Shown piece by piece: positions 1 to 8,236 of a DNA stretch of 64,000 bases. Each line of letters starts with the position of its first letter. The first letter of the stretch is position 1. Position numbers and translations under genes: made by a program. The DNA is taken from the NCBI RefSeq assembly GCF_019396385.1, contig NZ_JAHKRN010000004.1, positions 186,001 through 250,000 on the forward strand, given 5' to 3'. The notes under the pieces are model-generated. The model ran no database searches. It worked only from the letters and a program-made list of their open reading frames with translations, and was not told where the DNA came from. The DNA comes from Nonomuraea harbinensis (GTDB lineage: Bacteria; Actinomycetota; Actinomycetes; Streptosporangiales; Streptosporangiaceae).

Positions 1-1
1 C

Positions 2-778
2 GTGCGGGGCGCCGACCTCCTGCTCGTGCACGACGCCCGTCTCCTCCGCGCGCTGCCGTACCGCCGCCCTCCGGTCGTCTGGGACGTACGCGAGGACGTC
101 TCCGAGGCCAGGCTGGCGCGGGCCGCACGCAGGTGCCACGTGATCACACCGGACGTGGTGCCCGAGGCCACTCTCGTGGCGCCGGACCCGCCCCCTCCCG
201 GGGAGACGAGAGTGGTCCACATCGGCCGGCTGTCGGCCGCCAGGGGCGTTAACGAGCTCATCGGCCTGGCCCGGCGGCTGGCCCCGCACGGCATCCGGAT
301 GGACCTCATCGGCCAGGCCGACCCGGCGGCGCGCCCGCTGCTGCGCGACGCCCAGCGGGTCGGCCTGCTGGACTGGTTCGGCCACGTGCCGCTCAGGCAC
401 GCGCTGCGGATGGCCGAGGGCGCGCTGGCCGGCCTGTCGCTGGCCGGTCCAGCGGTGACCGGGCCGCCCACCAAGATCCTCGACTACCTGGGCCGGGGCC
501 TCCCCGTCGTGACCACCTCGCAGGGCGCCGGAGTGGTGGAGCGGGCGGGCTGCGGCTTCGTGGTCCCGCTGGACGTGGACGCGGCGCTCGACGCCGTGCT
601 CGACCTGAAGGAGAGCCCCGAGCTGCGCCGGTCGCTCGCCGCGCGCGGGCACGCGCACGCCCGCGCGCACCACCACTGGCCGGACCACGCGCCGGCGTTC
701 GTGGCCCGGATGGAAGGCTGGGCCGGGGTTCCCGCCCGCGCCCCGTCGTTCGCGGTACAGAGCAGGTCCGTGGGGTGA
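2..778 (+). CDS. GT4-family glycosyltransferase, 5'-truncated by window edge
   Basis: This is the C-terminal part of a retaining GT-B glycosyltransferase, expected to transfer a sugar from a nucleotide sugar in the cytoplasm. The frame is open from base 2 and ends with TGA at 776-778. A GT4-like C-lobe starts with VVHIGRLSAARGVNELI and includes the donor-site stretch PPTKILDYLGRGLPVVTT, where the conserved Glu of the usual EX7E motif is not obvious. The start lies outside the window; the first in-frame GTG at base 2 is probably not the true start. Its closeness to a wall-polymer neighbourhood suggests polysaccharide assembly, but acceptor and sugar cannot be read. Confidence 0.75.
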   Translation: MRGADLLLVHDARLLRALPYRRPPVVWDVREDVSEARLARAARRCHVITPDVVPEATLVAPDPPPPGETRVVHIGRLSAARGVNELIGLARRLAPHGIRMDLIGQADPAARPLLRDAQRVGLLDWFGHVPLRHALRMAEGALAGLSLAGPAVTGPPTKILDYLGRGLPVVTTSQGAGVVERAGCGFVVPLDVDAALDAVLDLKESPELRRSLAARGHAHARAHHHWPDHAPAFVARMEGWAGVPARAPSFAVQSRSVG

Positions 779-814
779 TGGTCACGGCGTCCGGCGGTTG
801 ATGTACTAGACGCC

Positions 815-1531
815 ATGGCATCGCATCTGATCCAGGGCCGGACGGTGAGCATGCCCGTCCGGGTACGGGACGTCATGGTGTGTGGCGCTCTCTACCTGGT
901 CCGGGCCGACGCCGCAAGGGCCGTGCTCGCGTATTCGGGGCTGGACGTGGCCGAGGTGCTGCCCGGCAAGGCCGTCTGCGTGCTGGTGTTCGCCGACTAC
1001 CGCGACGGCGATCTCGACTCCTATCACGAGTTCGGCATGGCGTTCCTGATCCGTCGGCCGGGGGCGACGGGCTCGGTGGGGCTCGCCGACCTGCGGAACG
1101 CTGCCGCGTTCGTCCACTGGATGCCGGTCGACCAGGGCTTCACGCTGGAGGCGGGGCGCTCGCTGTGGGGCGTGCCGAAGGAGCTGGCCGACATCGACCT
1201 GCGGCTCGGCTCCCCGTACAAACGGTGCGTCCTGAGCAGGGACGGCAGGCTCGTGCTCGACATGCTGGTCAAGCCCGCCGCTCCGCTGCCCGGACCGGGC
1301 CCGGTGATCGCCCTGGACGCCTACACGCACCGCGACGGGCTCACCCGGCGCATCCCGTGGACCGTCCAGACCCGCGGCCTCCGCGTGCGCCCCGGCGGCG
1401 CGCTGATCCGGCTGGGCAACCACCCCATCGCCAAGGAGCTGAGCGAGCTGGGCCTGCCCAAGCGCCCCCTGCTGGCCGGCACGGTCGCGCACGCCACCAT
1501 GGCCCTGGAAGAGGCCGAGCTCGTCCGCTAG
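815..1531 (+). CDS. acetoacetate decarboxylase family protein
   Basis: A 238-aa protein of the acetoacetate decarboxylase (ADC) superfamily. It has the family core around SYHEFGMAFLI and GRSLWGVPKELA. In classical ADC the second motif reads PKK: the first Lys forms the Schiff base and the second lowers its pKa. Here the Schiff-base Lys is kept and the neighbour is Glu, so it may be an ADC-like aldolase or dehydratase rather than a true decarboxylase. The ATG at 815 has no clear Shine-Dalgarno, and TACTAG at 804-809 could be a -10 of a leaderless transcript. Its stop overlaps that of the convergent TetR gene (CTAG, 1528-1531). Confidence 0.8.
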   Translation: MASHLIQGRTVSMPVRVRDVMVCGALYLVRADAARAVLAYSGLDVAEVLPGKAVCVLVFADYRDGDLDSYHEFGMAFLIRRPGATGSVGLADLRNAAAFVHWMPVDQGFTLEAGRSLWGVPKELADIDLRLGSPYKRCVLSRDGRLVLDMLVKPAAPLPGPGPVIALDAYTHRDGLTRRIPWTVQTRGLRVRPGGALIRLGNHPIAKELSELGLPKRPLLAGTVAHATMALEEAELVR

Positions 1532-2037
1532 CGGGCGAACGCGGCCAGCCCTGCCCGCCAGGCGCCGTCGAGGTCGGCACCTGGCGGGAAACGGCCGTCG
1601 AGCTCCAGCATCACCATGCCGTGCGCGAAGGCCCACACGGCCCGCGCCAGCAGCGGGTCACCGTCGACGGCTTTGACCAGGGGCAGCGCCGTCCGGTCCT
1701 CCAGTCCGGCGGGCAGAAGTCCGCGCGGCAGCGGCCCGGTGCTCATCAGCCGGTAGAGATGGGGGTGGGCCAGCGCGTAGGCGCGGTAGGCCCGCGCCAG
1801 CACTCCCGGGCCGCCCTGCGACGCTTCCAGGGCCCGCGCCAGGTCCTGCATGGCGATCGCGATCACCTCGGCCTCGACGGCGCTCTTGTCGGGGAAGTGC
1901 TTGTAGAGCGAAGGGGCCCGGATGCCCAGCCGCCCGGCCAGCGCCCGCATGGTGAGCGCCTCCGCGCCGCCCTCCTCGACGAGCCGCAGGGCCGCCTCAA
2001 CGATCTGCCGTGACCGCTCGGACACGCCGGCTCCCAT
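1528..2037 (-). CDS. TetR/AcrR-family transcriptional regulator
   Basis: A 169-aa one-component repressor. An N-terminal helix-turn-helix (about residues 7-53, containing LTMRALAGRLGIRAPSLYKHFPDKSAV) is followed by a helical ligand-binding domain. The start lies 41 nt inside the end of the upstream DUF4260 gene, so the two are co-transcribed. Two near-identical 17-bp palindromes just upstream of the DUF4260 gene (2392-2435) are the likely operator, implying autoregulation of the pair. The ligand is unknown. Confidence 0.85.
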   Translation of the reverse strand: MGAGVSERSRQIVEAALRLVEEGGAEALTMRALAGRLGIRAPSLYKHFPDKSAVEAEVIAIAMQDLARALEASQGGPGVLARAYRAYALAHPHLYRLMSTGPLPRGLLPAGLEDRTALPLVKAVDGDPLLARAVWAFAHGMVMLELDGRFPPGADLDGAWRAGLAAFAR

Positions 2038-2377
2038 CCCGCTCCCGTAGTCCGTAACCGAACGCGCGATCGGCGGCGATGTGCATCAGCCAGGCGAGCC
2101 CGGCGGTCCACGTCGGCACTCCGCCGATCGGCCAGAAGATGTATCCAACCAGCAGCAGGAGGGGCGCCCACGCCCGGTGTGCCGCGTTGTAGAACGGCAC
2201 CGCCCGCGGTGACAGCCGCCCGCCGCCGGCCTTCCTCGCCCCCACGAGCATGGTCAGGTCCGGCAGGATCGCGAAGACCACCGCTGTGACCCAGGCCATT
2301 CCCCCGTGCTTGGCCACCTCGAAGACGATGAAGGCCAGGCAGAAGATCGCCAGACCACCCCACGCGCCTCTTCTCAT
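1997..2377 (-). CDS. DUF4260-like small integral membrane protein
   Basis: A 126-aa hydrophobic protein with about four membrane segments: residues 4-20, 25-45, 65-85 and 85-105. The core MTAVVFAILPDLTML and the C-terminal HIAADRAFGYGL pattern resemble the DUF4260 family, whose function is unknown. The ATG at 2377 follows AGAGGG at a good distance. The longer open frame upstream is antisense-like sequence of the neighbouring glycosyltransferase and was not used. It overlaps the downstream TetR gene by 41 nt, so this is a repressor-membrane protein cassette, perhaps for a small hydrophobic inducer (inference). Confidence 0.75.
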   Translation of the reverse strand: MRRGAWGGLAIFCLAFIVFEVAKHGGMAWVTAVVFAILPDLTMLVGARKAGGGRLSPRAVPFYNAAHRAWAPLLLLVGYIFWPIGGVPTWTAGLAWLMHIAADRAFGYGLRERDGSRRVRAVTADR

Positions 2378-2391
2378 GACCGCCCTCTCGT

Positions 2392-2435
2392 CGGCTAACG
2401 CTGTTAGCCGCAGGCTATGGCTAACACTGTTAGCC
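2392..2435. promoter_or_regulatory. two palindromic operators upstream of the DUF4260-TetR pair
   Basis: CGGCTAACGCTGTTAGCCG at 2392-2410 is an 8-3-8 perfect palindrome, and GGCTAACACTGTTAGCC at 2419-2435 is a 7-3-7 perfect palindrome. Both share the half-site GGCTAAC, and their centres are 26 bp apart. They begin 15 bp upstream of the DUF4260 ATG. Two dyads of this size next to a TetR gene are typical autoregulatory sites; which protein binds is inferred. Confidence 0.65.
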
Positions 2436-2440
2436 GTCAA

Positions 2441-2458
2441 GCGGGGAAAAGCCCCCGC
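2441..2458 (-). terminator. short GC hairpin after the GT2 gene
   Basis: A 6-bp stem GCGGGG/CCCCGC encloses a 6-nt loop, 18 nt after the GT2 stop codon and before the DUF4260 operators. There is no T-tract, so it is a weak terminator candidate. Confidence 0.35.
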
Positions 2459-2475
2459 CATGGCGGCGAGGGCGT

Positions 2476-3390
2476 TCAGACGATGGGCGGGCGGCCGAGC
2501 TTCACCATGCGCCAGGCCGTCTTCCAGGCCATCGGGCGGCGCTCGCCCGCGGGTGTGCGCAGGCCCTCGAAGAACCCGGTGAACCATGCCTTCAGCGAGT
2601 CTTTGGAGCCGCGCTCCCTGATCAGGGTCAGCACCACCCAGTCGAGCAGGTAGAGCGCCGCCAGCGGCCACGGCAGGTTGCGTCTGGCCAGCCACACCCG
2701 GTTGCGTGCGTTGAGCCGGTAGAACTCGGCGTGGCGGGTCGGCGGGACCTGGGGGTGGTACATCACGGTCTCGGCGTCGTACTCGATCCGGTAGCCCTCG
2801 CCGAGCAGCCGCCAGGCCAGGTCGGTCTCCTCGTGCGCGTAGAAGAACCGCTCCGGCAGCCCGCCCACCTGGAGGAAGGCCGAGCGCCGGACGGCGGAGG
2901 CGCCGCCCAGGAACGTGGTGACCGGTGAGCTGCGCTCCGGGTCGCCGGCGCGCAGGCGCGGGACGTGACGTCGCTGGCCGATGCCGCCGTCGGGGTCCAT
3001 CACCCGGAAGGAGATGACGGCCAGGTCGGGCTCGGTGGCGAAGCGGTCGCGGACGTGCGCGGCCACTTTCTGGTTGGCGTACCAGCCGTCGTCGTCGAGG
3101 AACAGCACCACGTCACCGGAGCACTCCTCGACCCCGCGGTTGCGGCCGGCGGGTATGCCCGTATTGTGGTCGAGCCGGATCGTCTTGACGGTCGCCGACG
3201 AGCCGGCGGGGGGCGTCGCGGACAGCTCGGGCACGTCTGCGCCGTTGCCCACGATCACCACCTCGACGTCACCGTCGATCTGGTTGAGCGCGGACTCGAC
3301 CGCCCGGTCCAGCTCCGCGACCCGGTTTCCCATGGTGAGGATGACGCACGAGATCTTCAACGAATCATCGTCCTGACGCGTTGAGAGCAC
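2476..3390 (-). CDS. GT2-family glycosyltransferase
   Basis: A 304-aa inverting GT-A glycosyltransferase. It has the N-terminal nucleotide-binding strand ISCVILTMGNR, an acceptor-loop pattern IPAGRNRGVEECSGDVVLFLDDDGW containing the metal-binding DDD (about residues 97-99), and FFYAHEETDLAWRL, typical of rhamnosyl- and galactofuranosyl-type GT2 enzymes. A C-terminal hydrophobic patch (LPWPLAALYLLDWVVLTLI) suggests membrane association. It starts 158 nt downstream of the CDP-alcohol phosphotransferase gene on the same strand and is probably part of the same polymer locus. Donor and acceptor are unknown. Confidence 0.85.
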   Translation of the reverse strand: MLSTRQDDDSLKISCVILTMGNRVAELDRAVESALNQIDGDVEVVIVGNGADVPELSATPPAGSSATVKTIRLDHNTGIPAGRNRGVEECSGDVVLFLDDDGWYANQKVAAHVRDRFATEPDLAVISFRVMDPDGGIGQRRHVPRLRAGDPERSSPVTTFLGGASAVRRSAFLQVGGLPERFFYAHEETDLAWRLLGEGYRIEYDAETVMYHPQVPPTRHAEFYRLNARNRVWLARRNLPWPLAALYLLDWVVLTLIRERGSKDSLKAWFTGFFEGLRTPAGERRPMAWKTAWRMVKLGRPPIV

Positions 3391-3548
3391 GGGCGGAGCA
3401 ATCTTTCATGATCACCGAGTCTGCTGGGTGGCTTATTTCCTGATATTGGTGGAGCTAAGCGTATCGGAACCGGTAGTGAACCCCCACCGAACCGGGGATG
3501 TCCGATCAATACGACGGACGAGAGGCGCTGCCGGTTCCGAGAATCGCA

Positions 3549-4316
3549 TCACGCCAGCCGCCTCGACGCGAGAATGCTGACCAAATGCAGGACAACCTGT
3601 AGCCCTGCCGCGACCACACAGGCCACGACGAGCACCCGGGTGGCCGCCAGATCGCCCCGCACCACGTCGATCACCGCCGTCGCGAGCGCGAGCAGCGACA
3701 GCTCGATCGGCTGCACGATCCGGTGGAACCCGGTCGCCGCCAGGACCCGCCTGCCCAGCCCCAGCAGGCCCGAGCGGAACTGCACGGCGGCGGACTCGGT
3801 CGCGGCGGGCAGGCCGCCCTTGGCCCGCGCCACCTCCACCAGGTCGGACTCCGCCTTGATGAGGATCGCGCCGAGCGCCGCCGCGAAGCCCAGCACGGTG
3901 TACCAGTCGGGCAGCACGGCCGACGCCCGCCAGCCCAGCCCGGCCAGCAGCGCCGCCTCGGCGAAGTAGGCGCCGACCCGGTCGAGGTAGACGCCGGTCA
4001 GCGACGTCTTGCCGGTCCACCGGGCCAGCTCGCCGTCGGAGCAGTCGAGCAGCAGGTAGACCTGGATCAGCAGGGCGGCGGCCACGGCCGCCCACAACCC
4101 CGGCAGCGCGATCACCACCCCGGCCGCGACCCCCGCCACCGTCATCACCCAGGTGAGCTGGTTGGGCGTGACGCTCGTCCTGGTCATCAACCAGGTGACG
4201 TAGATCGACAGCCTGCGCATGTAGAGCACGCCCGCCCAGTGCTCGCCGTTGCGGCGCTCCAGGTGACCGGCGGGCTGGGCAACCCCGCGCAGCTCAGCGA
4301 CCGAAGGCCCGGACAT
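3549..4316 (-). CDS. CDP-alcohol phosphotransferase family membrane protein with altered catalytic motif
   Basis: A 255-aa polytopic membrane protein with about six hydrophobic segments. The family signature DxxDGxxAR(x8)GxxxDxxxD is visible at residues 91-116 as DCSDGELAR...GVYLDRVGA. Asp91, Asp94 and Asp112 are present, but the last Asp, the presumed catalytic base, is Ala116 (codon at 3969-3971). Enzymes of the family transfer a phosphoalcohol from a CDP-alcohol to an acceptor alcohol in the membrane. With the Ala it could be inactive, a structural partner of the second family member at 6794-8236, or use another base. It overlaps the dehydrogenase gene upstream by 23 nt. Confidence 0.85.
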   Translation of the reverse strand: MSGPSVAELRGVAQPAGHLERRNGEHWAGVLYMRRLSIYVTWLMTRTSVTPNQLTWVMTVAGVAAGVVIALPGLWAAVAAALLIQVYLLLDCSDGELARWTGKTSLTGVYLDRVGAYFAEAALLAGLGWRASAVLPDWYTVLGFAAALGAILIKAESDLVEVARAKGGLPAATESAAVQFRSGLLGLGRRVLAATGFHRIVQPIELSLLALATAVIDVVRGDLAATRVLVVACVVAAGLQVVLHLVSILASRRLA

Positions 4317-5352
4317 AGTCCTCCACCCGATCGCGGATCTCGGAGTCCTGCAGACGCAGGTGCTCCAGGATCGTGTAACGGCCGGGACGGGTGGCGGGCG
4401 CGAGCGAGACCGCGGCGGTGAACTGCTCGCTGCTCAGCCCGATGTCGCCGGGGGTCACCGGCAGCTGGTGCTGCCGCAGGCAGCCGACCACCTGCTTGAG
4501 CCGGGCCTCGTCCTCCCTCAGGAAGTAGCAGAAGGCGGTGCCGACCCCGGCGAGCTCGCCGTGGTTGGAGGTGCCGGGGAAGAGCTGGTCCACGGCATGC
4601 ATGATCTCATGGTCGCCACCGCTCGCGGGCCGCGATGAGCCCGCGACCACCATCGACATGCCCGACAGGATCAGCGACTCGGCCAGAACGGTCAGGAACG
4701 CGTCGGACTCGACGGAGTCGGCCCTGCCGAGCAGCGCCTCGGCGGCCGTGCGCGCCATCGAGCAGGCCAGCCCGTCTATCGGCTCGCCGCGCTCGACGTT
4801 GCTGAGCTGCCAGTCCTCGCACGCCGACAGGTTGGCGAGCACGTCGCCGACGCCTGAACGGACCAGCGACTGCGGGGCCTTGTGCACGAAGTCGAGGTCG
4901 ACCAGGACAGCCAGCGGCATCGGCACACCGAACGTGCCCTTGCCGCCCTCGTACAGCAGGGAGGCCGTCGGCGAGCAGATGCCGTCGTGGGACAGGTTGG
5001 TGGCCACCGCGACCATGGGGATGCCGGCCAGCGAGGCGGCGTACTTGGTCGTGTCGATGGTCTTGCCGCCGCCCACGCCCACCACCACCTCGTAGGCGCC
5101 CTTCCGCAGGTCGGCGCCGAGCGAGACGGCGGCTTCCACGCTCCCGTCGGAGACGCGGAACACCTGGGCCTCGTCCAGCGTCGGCGCGATCAGGCTCTCT
5201 ATGTGGTCGCCCTGGCCGGGGCCGACAGCCACCGCGACCCGGCCGGAGGTGGCGACCCTGCTGTCGGCGAGCAGCGCGCCGAGCTCCGCGACGGCACCGC
5301 GCCTGACCTCCATCTGGATCGGCGCGGGCAGCATCCTCGCAAGAAGCGGCAT
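4294..5352 (-). CDS. iron-containing alcohol dehydrogenase, AraM/sn-glycerol-1-phosphate dehydrogenase-like
   Basis: A 352-aa NAD(P)-dependent metal dehydrogenase. It shows the dinucleotide loop VVGVGGGKTIDTTKYAA (about 91-107), the G1PDH-like NLSHDGICSP, and three likely metal ligands in GVGDVLANLSACEDW, GGDHEIMHAVDQL and NHGELAGVGT. The last three patterns are characteristic of AraM/EgsA enzymes, which reduce dihydroxyacetone phosphate to sn-glycerol-1-phosphate. Here it sits 9 nt after a nucleotidyltransferase gene and overlaps a CDP-alcohol phosphotransferase, so it likely makes the polyol phosphate that becomes CDP-activated. The exact substrate is inferred. Confidence 0.85.
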   Translation of the reverse strand: MPLLARMLPAPIQMEVRRGAVAELGALLADSRVATSGRVAVAVGPGQGDHIESLIAPTLDEAQVFRVSDGSVEAAVSLGADLRKGAYEVVVGVGGGKTIDTTKYAASLAGIPMVAVATNLSHDGICSPTASLLYEGGKGTFGVPMPLAVLVDLDFVHKAPQSLVRSGVGDVLANLSACEDWQLSNVERGEPIDGLACSMARTAAEALLGRADSVESDAFLTVLAESLILSGMSMVVAGSSRPASGGDHEIMHAVDQLFPGTSNHGELAGVGTAFCYFLREDEARLKQVVGCLRQHQLPVTPGDIGLSSEQFTAAVSLAPATRPGRYTILEHLRLQDSEIRDRVEDYVRAFGR

Positions 5353-5361
5353 CCGGCCCCC

Positions 5362-6096
5362 TCAGTAGTGGACGGCGATGGTGCGGGCCTTGGCCAGGTC
5401 GTCGTGGTTGTCCACTTCGACCCAGTCGACCTCGCCGATGGGGGCGACGTGGATGGCCTCGCCTCGCTCGACCATCTCCTGGTAGCCGTCTTCGTAGTAG
5501 AGCTGCGGGTCGCGCTCGAAGGTGGCCTTGAGCGCGTCGGCCAGCCGCTCGGCGGCGCCCGGCCGGATGAGCGTGGCGCCGATGTACTCGCCGTACGCGT
5601 CGGACGGGTCCATCAGCTTGGTGATGCGGCGCAGCGCCCCCTCCTCGGAGAGCGTGACCTTCATCTCCTCGTCGGCCAGCTTCTTCACGTCGTCGACGGC
5701 GAGCAGGATGTCGCTGGTCTCGGGCGCGGCGAGCAGCGTCTTCTCGACCGACACGGGGTGCACGGTGTCGCCGTTGACCAGCAGCGCGCCGCGGCCGAAG
5801 TAATCACGCGCGCACCACAGGGAGTAGGCGTTGTTCCACTCCTCGGCCTTGTCGTTGTGCACGAGGGTGAGCTCGACGCCGTGACGCTCCTCCAGCTCGC
5901 GCTTGCGCTCGTGTACGGCCTGCGCCGCGTAACCGACGACGACCACGACCTCGCGCAGGCCCACGGCGGCCAGGTTGCGCAGCGAGATGTCCATGATCGT
6001 GGTCTCGCCGTCGACCGGCACGAGCGCCTTAGGCAGCGTGTCGGTGTACGGCCGCAGGCGTCGTCCGGCTCCAGCGGCCAGCACCATTCCCAGCAA
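5362..6096 (-). CDS. sugar/polyol-phosphate nucleotidyltransferase (LicC/IPCT-like)
   Basis: A 244-aa NTP transferase with the signature MVLAAGAGRRLRPYT...PKALVPV at the N-terminus and the metal site LLVNGDTVHP near 108. The C-terminal WVEVDNHDDLAKA is typical of phosphocholine and inositol-1-phosphate cytidylyltransferases. It probably forms a CDP-alcohol from CTP and the product of the adjacent dehydrogenase. I chose the TTG at 6096 because GAGGAG lies 6 nt before it; the ATG at 6087 would be 15 nt away. It is the first gene of the run 6096-3549. Confidence 0.85.
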   Translation of the reverse strand: MLGMVLAAGAGRRLRPYTDTLPKALVPVDGETTIMDISLRNLAAVGLREVVVVVGYAAQAVHERKRELEERHGVELTLVHNDKAEEWNNAYSLWCARDYFGRGALLVNGDTVHPVSVEKTLLAAPETSDILLAVDDVKKLADEEMKVTLSEEGALRRITKLMDPSDAYGEYIGATLIRPGAAERLADALKATFERDPQLYYEDGYQEMVERGEAIHVAPIGEVDWVEVDNHDDLAKARTIAVHY

Positions 6097-6173
6097 CGTG
6101 CACTCCTCAGTCGAGCATGACTACGTAGGCCCAAAGGTTAGTTGGCTTTCGGCCTCGTGAGGGTAATCCGCCG

Positions 6174-6797
6174 TTAGTCTTGCGTTCCCGTGTCCGCCGT
6201 GCGTACCCCGGTCCTGGGCGCGGCGAGCCAGCACGTGAGGCTCTCCCACCCGAAAGCGCCCCACAGATACACCGCCAGCAGCACGAATCCGCCGGTCACC
6301 CAGCCCACGAGGGCGAACAGGCCGAGCACCAGCATCCGCCCCTCCCAGCCGAGGCCGAGCGCGGCCAGCCAGGGCGGCGGGTAGACCTGCTGACGCAGCC
6401 GGTAGACCAGGTCGTAATGGTGGAAGGCGGCCGCCCCGAGCAGCAGGAAGATCAGCACCGGGGGCACGCCGTGGGCGAAGCCGCAGGCGGCGATGAAGGC
6501 GTACTCGATCCCGCGCAGGATCGGCGGCGCCATCCAGTCGAGCCGGCCGTCGTGCGGATGGGAGCTGCCCGGCCCGGCCAGCAGCAGCGTGACGAGCGGC
6601 GCGAACACCGCCAGCCCGCCGGCCCCCGCCACCCCCATCAGCAGCAGGATCCCGATGACGAAGGCGGCGGCGACGAGCGGCGGCAACGGCGGGAGCTGCC
6701 CGGCCACGAGCATGCCCATGCCGCGCGAGAGCGGCCCGTCGTCGCGGTAGGCCACGACCTTGCCCCGGGGCACCGGCACCATGTGGACAGAGCTCAT
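6174..6797 (-). CDS. polytopic membrane protein linked to CDP-alcohol phosphotransferase (DUF5941-like)
   Basis: A 207-aa protein with four to five hydrophobic segments (about 35-75, 95-120, 140-165 and 165-185) separated by HDGRLDWMAPPILRGIEYAF and a HHYDLVYRLRQQ loop. It resembles the DUF5941 region found in actinobacteria fused to, or next to, CDP-alcohol phosphotransferases; I assign the name from context only. The ATG overlaps the stop of the upstream phosphotransferase (ATGA), so translation is coupled. It may be the membrane partner of that enzyme. Confidence 0.65.
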   Translation of the reverse strand: MSSVHMVPVPRGKVVAYRDDGPLSRGMGMLVAGQLPPLPPLVAAAFVIGILLLMGVAGAGGLAVFAPLVTLLLAGPGSSHPHDGRLDWMAPPILRGIEYAFIAACGFAHGVPPVLIFLLLGAAAFHHYDLVYRLRQQVYPPPWLAALGLGWEGRMLVLGLFALVGWVTGGFVLLAVYLWGAFGWESLTCWLAAPRTGVRTADTGTQD

Positions 6798-8236
6798 TCA
6801 GCAGACCTCATCATCCGGCCGACGAGCTGGTAGGCGGCGGCCACCGCGCCCCAACCGAGCAGCGCCACGAACGTGACCCGGGCGTCGGACACCGCGGCCG
6901 TGACCGCGATCAGCGCCGTACGCTCCCCGATGGGCAGCACGACCATCCTGCGCAGCCAGTGGACCGCGGAGCCGTGACGCACCCGCTGGGCGATCCTGAG
7001 CAGACCCTGCCGAGGGCGTCGGCGCCCGGCGTCGGACGGCTCCAGCAGCGAGCGCGATGGCCTGGCAGGCAGCGCGCCGGTCTGGCCGGCGTCCCACACG
7101 GATCCGGCGTACGCGAACTGGAGCGAGTGGCGGACGGCCTGCAGCATCATGGCGGCGACGGCGAGGAACCAGATGCCGTCGGGGTTGCCGCCGCCGTACG
7201 CGTGCGTGGCCATGTAGCCGTAGGCCAGCCCCACGTAGACCGCGTACTCCTTGAACCGGTCGGCCATCCCGTCGGCCCACGCGCCGAGCGGCGTGTACCC
7301 GCGCGTGTAGCGCGCGAGCTGGCCGTCCAGGCAGTCGAGCGCGAACGACAGGTAGAAGAGCAGGGCCCCGGCCACCAGCGCGACCCTGCCGCCCTCGGAG
7401 AACCAGACCGCCGCCAGCACGGCCACGGCGACCGAGACGCCGGTGACGGCGTTCGGGGTGAGCTTGAGCGCGTGCGCGGGCCTGATCAGGTGGCGGGTCA
7501 AGGGCGAGACGAGGTACGAAGTGAAGAAGCCGTCGTCGGACTTCACCGCGCCGTCGAGGCGGACCTGGTCCTCGTCCACCTCCGCGAGCCGCTCGATCGC
7601 GGCGTCGGCGGATGCCTGGCCGGTGGGCCGCACGCAGTGGAGCGGCCCGAGCGCCGCCGTGCGCACCGGCACCCCCGATCTGACAAGCCCGACCAGCAGC
7701 AGGTCGACGGTCTCGACAGGGGTGACGGGGCCGAGCCTGCCCGACTCCGCCAGCTCCGCCAGCTCCTCCGCGACCTCGGCGAGCACGCCCAGGTCGGCCT
7801 CGCCGGCCTGCAGCCCGCCGGCGAACGCGGCGTTGGCCTCCGGCACGGTGTGGAACGAGCTGCCCGCCGCGGTGATCCGCCCGCCCTCGACGCGGAGCGG
7901 CGGCCGCGTCGGCCCCGCCGCGGCCTCGCCGTCGACCAGCGCCCGCGTGTCGCGCGCCGGGTGCTCCAGCAGTACGGCCAGCGCCTCCGTGTGGGCCACC
8001 AGGTCGCCGGGCAGCAGGGCGACCGGCCCCGACGCCACGCGCGCCAGCTTGGCCACCATGCGCAGGTCGGCGGCGAGCCCGCCGGCCGACGTCAGCACCT
8101 GGACCTCGCGGGCGGGCAGGGTCGCGAGCTGGTCCGCGAGCCGGTCGGTGAGCGTGCCCTCGCGGCAGCCGAGCCGGGCCGCCGGTGTCGTGGCGAGCAG
8201 CACGATCGTGCCGCTCTCGGTGAGCGAGTCGGTCAA
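6794..8236 (-). CDS. nucleotidyltransferase-like / CDP-alcohol phosphotransferase fusion
   Basis: About 480 aa. The N-terminal 230 residues look like a decayed GT-A nucleotidyltransferase fold: IVLLATTPAARLG has no GxGxR loop. The C-terminal half is a CDP-alcohol phosphotransferase with a complete signature DCLDGQLAR...GAWADGMADRFKEY near residue 300 and several membrane helices. Unlike the gene at 3549-4316 it keeps all four Asp residues, so it is the likely active enzyme. The start is TTG 8236, with GGGAGG 9 nt upstream; an in-frame GTG at 8296 is possible but has no such site. Confidence 0.75.
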   Translation of the reverse strand: MTDSLTESGTIVLLATTPAARLGCREGTLTDRLADQLATLPAREVQVLTSAGGLAADLRMVAKLARVASGPVALLPGDLVAHTEALAVLLEHPARDTRALVDGEAAAGPTRPPLRVEGGRITAAGSSFHTVPEANAAFAGGLQAGEADLGVLAEVAEELAELAESGRLGPVTPVETVDLLLVGLVRSGVPVRTAALGPLHCVRPTGQASADAAIERLAEVDEDQVRLDGAVKSDDGFFTSYLVSPLTRHLIRPAHALKLTPNAVTGVSVAVAVLAAVWFSEGGRVALVAGALLFYLSFALDCLDGQLARYTRGYTPLGAWADGMADRFKEYAVYVGLAYGYMATHAYGGGNPDGIWFLAVAAMMLQAVRHSLQFAYAGSVWDAGQTGALPARPSRSLLEPSDAGRRRPRQGLLRIAQRVRHGSAVHWLRRMVVLPIGERTALIAVTAAVSDARVTFVALLGWGAVAAAYQLVGRMMRSAE

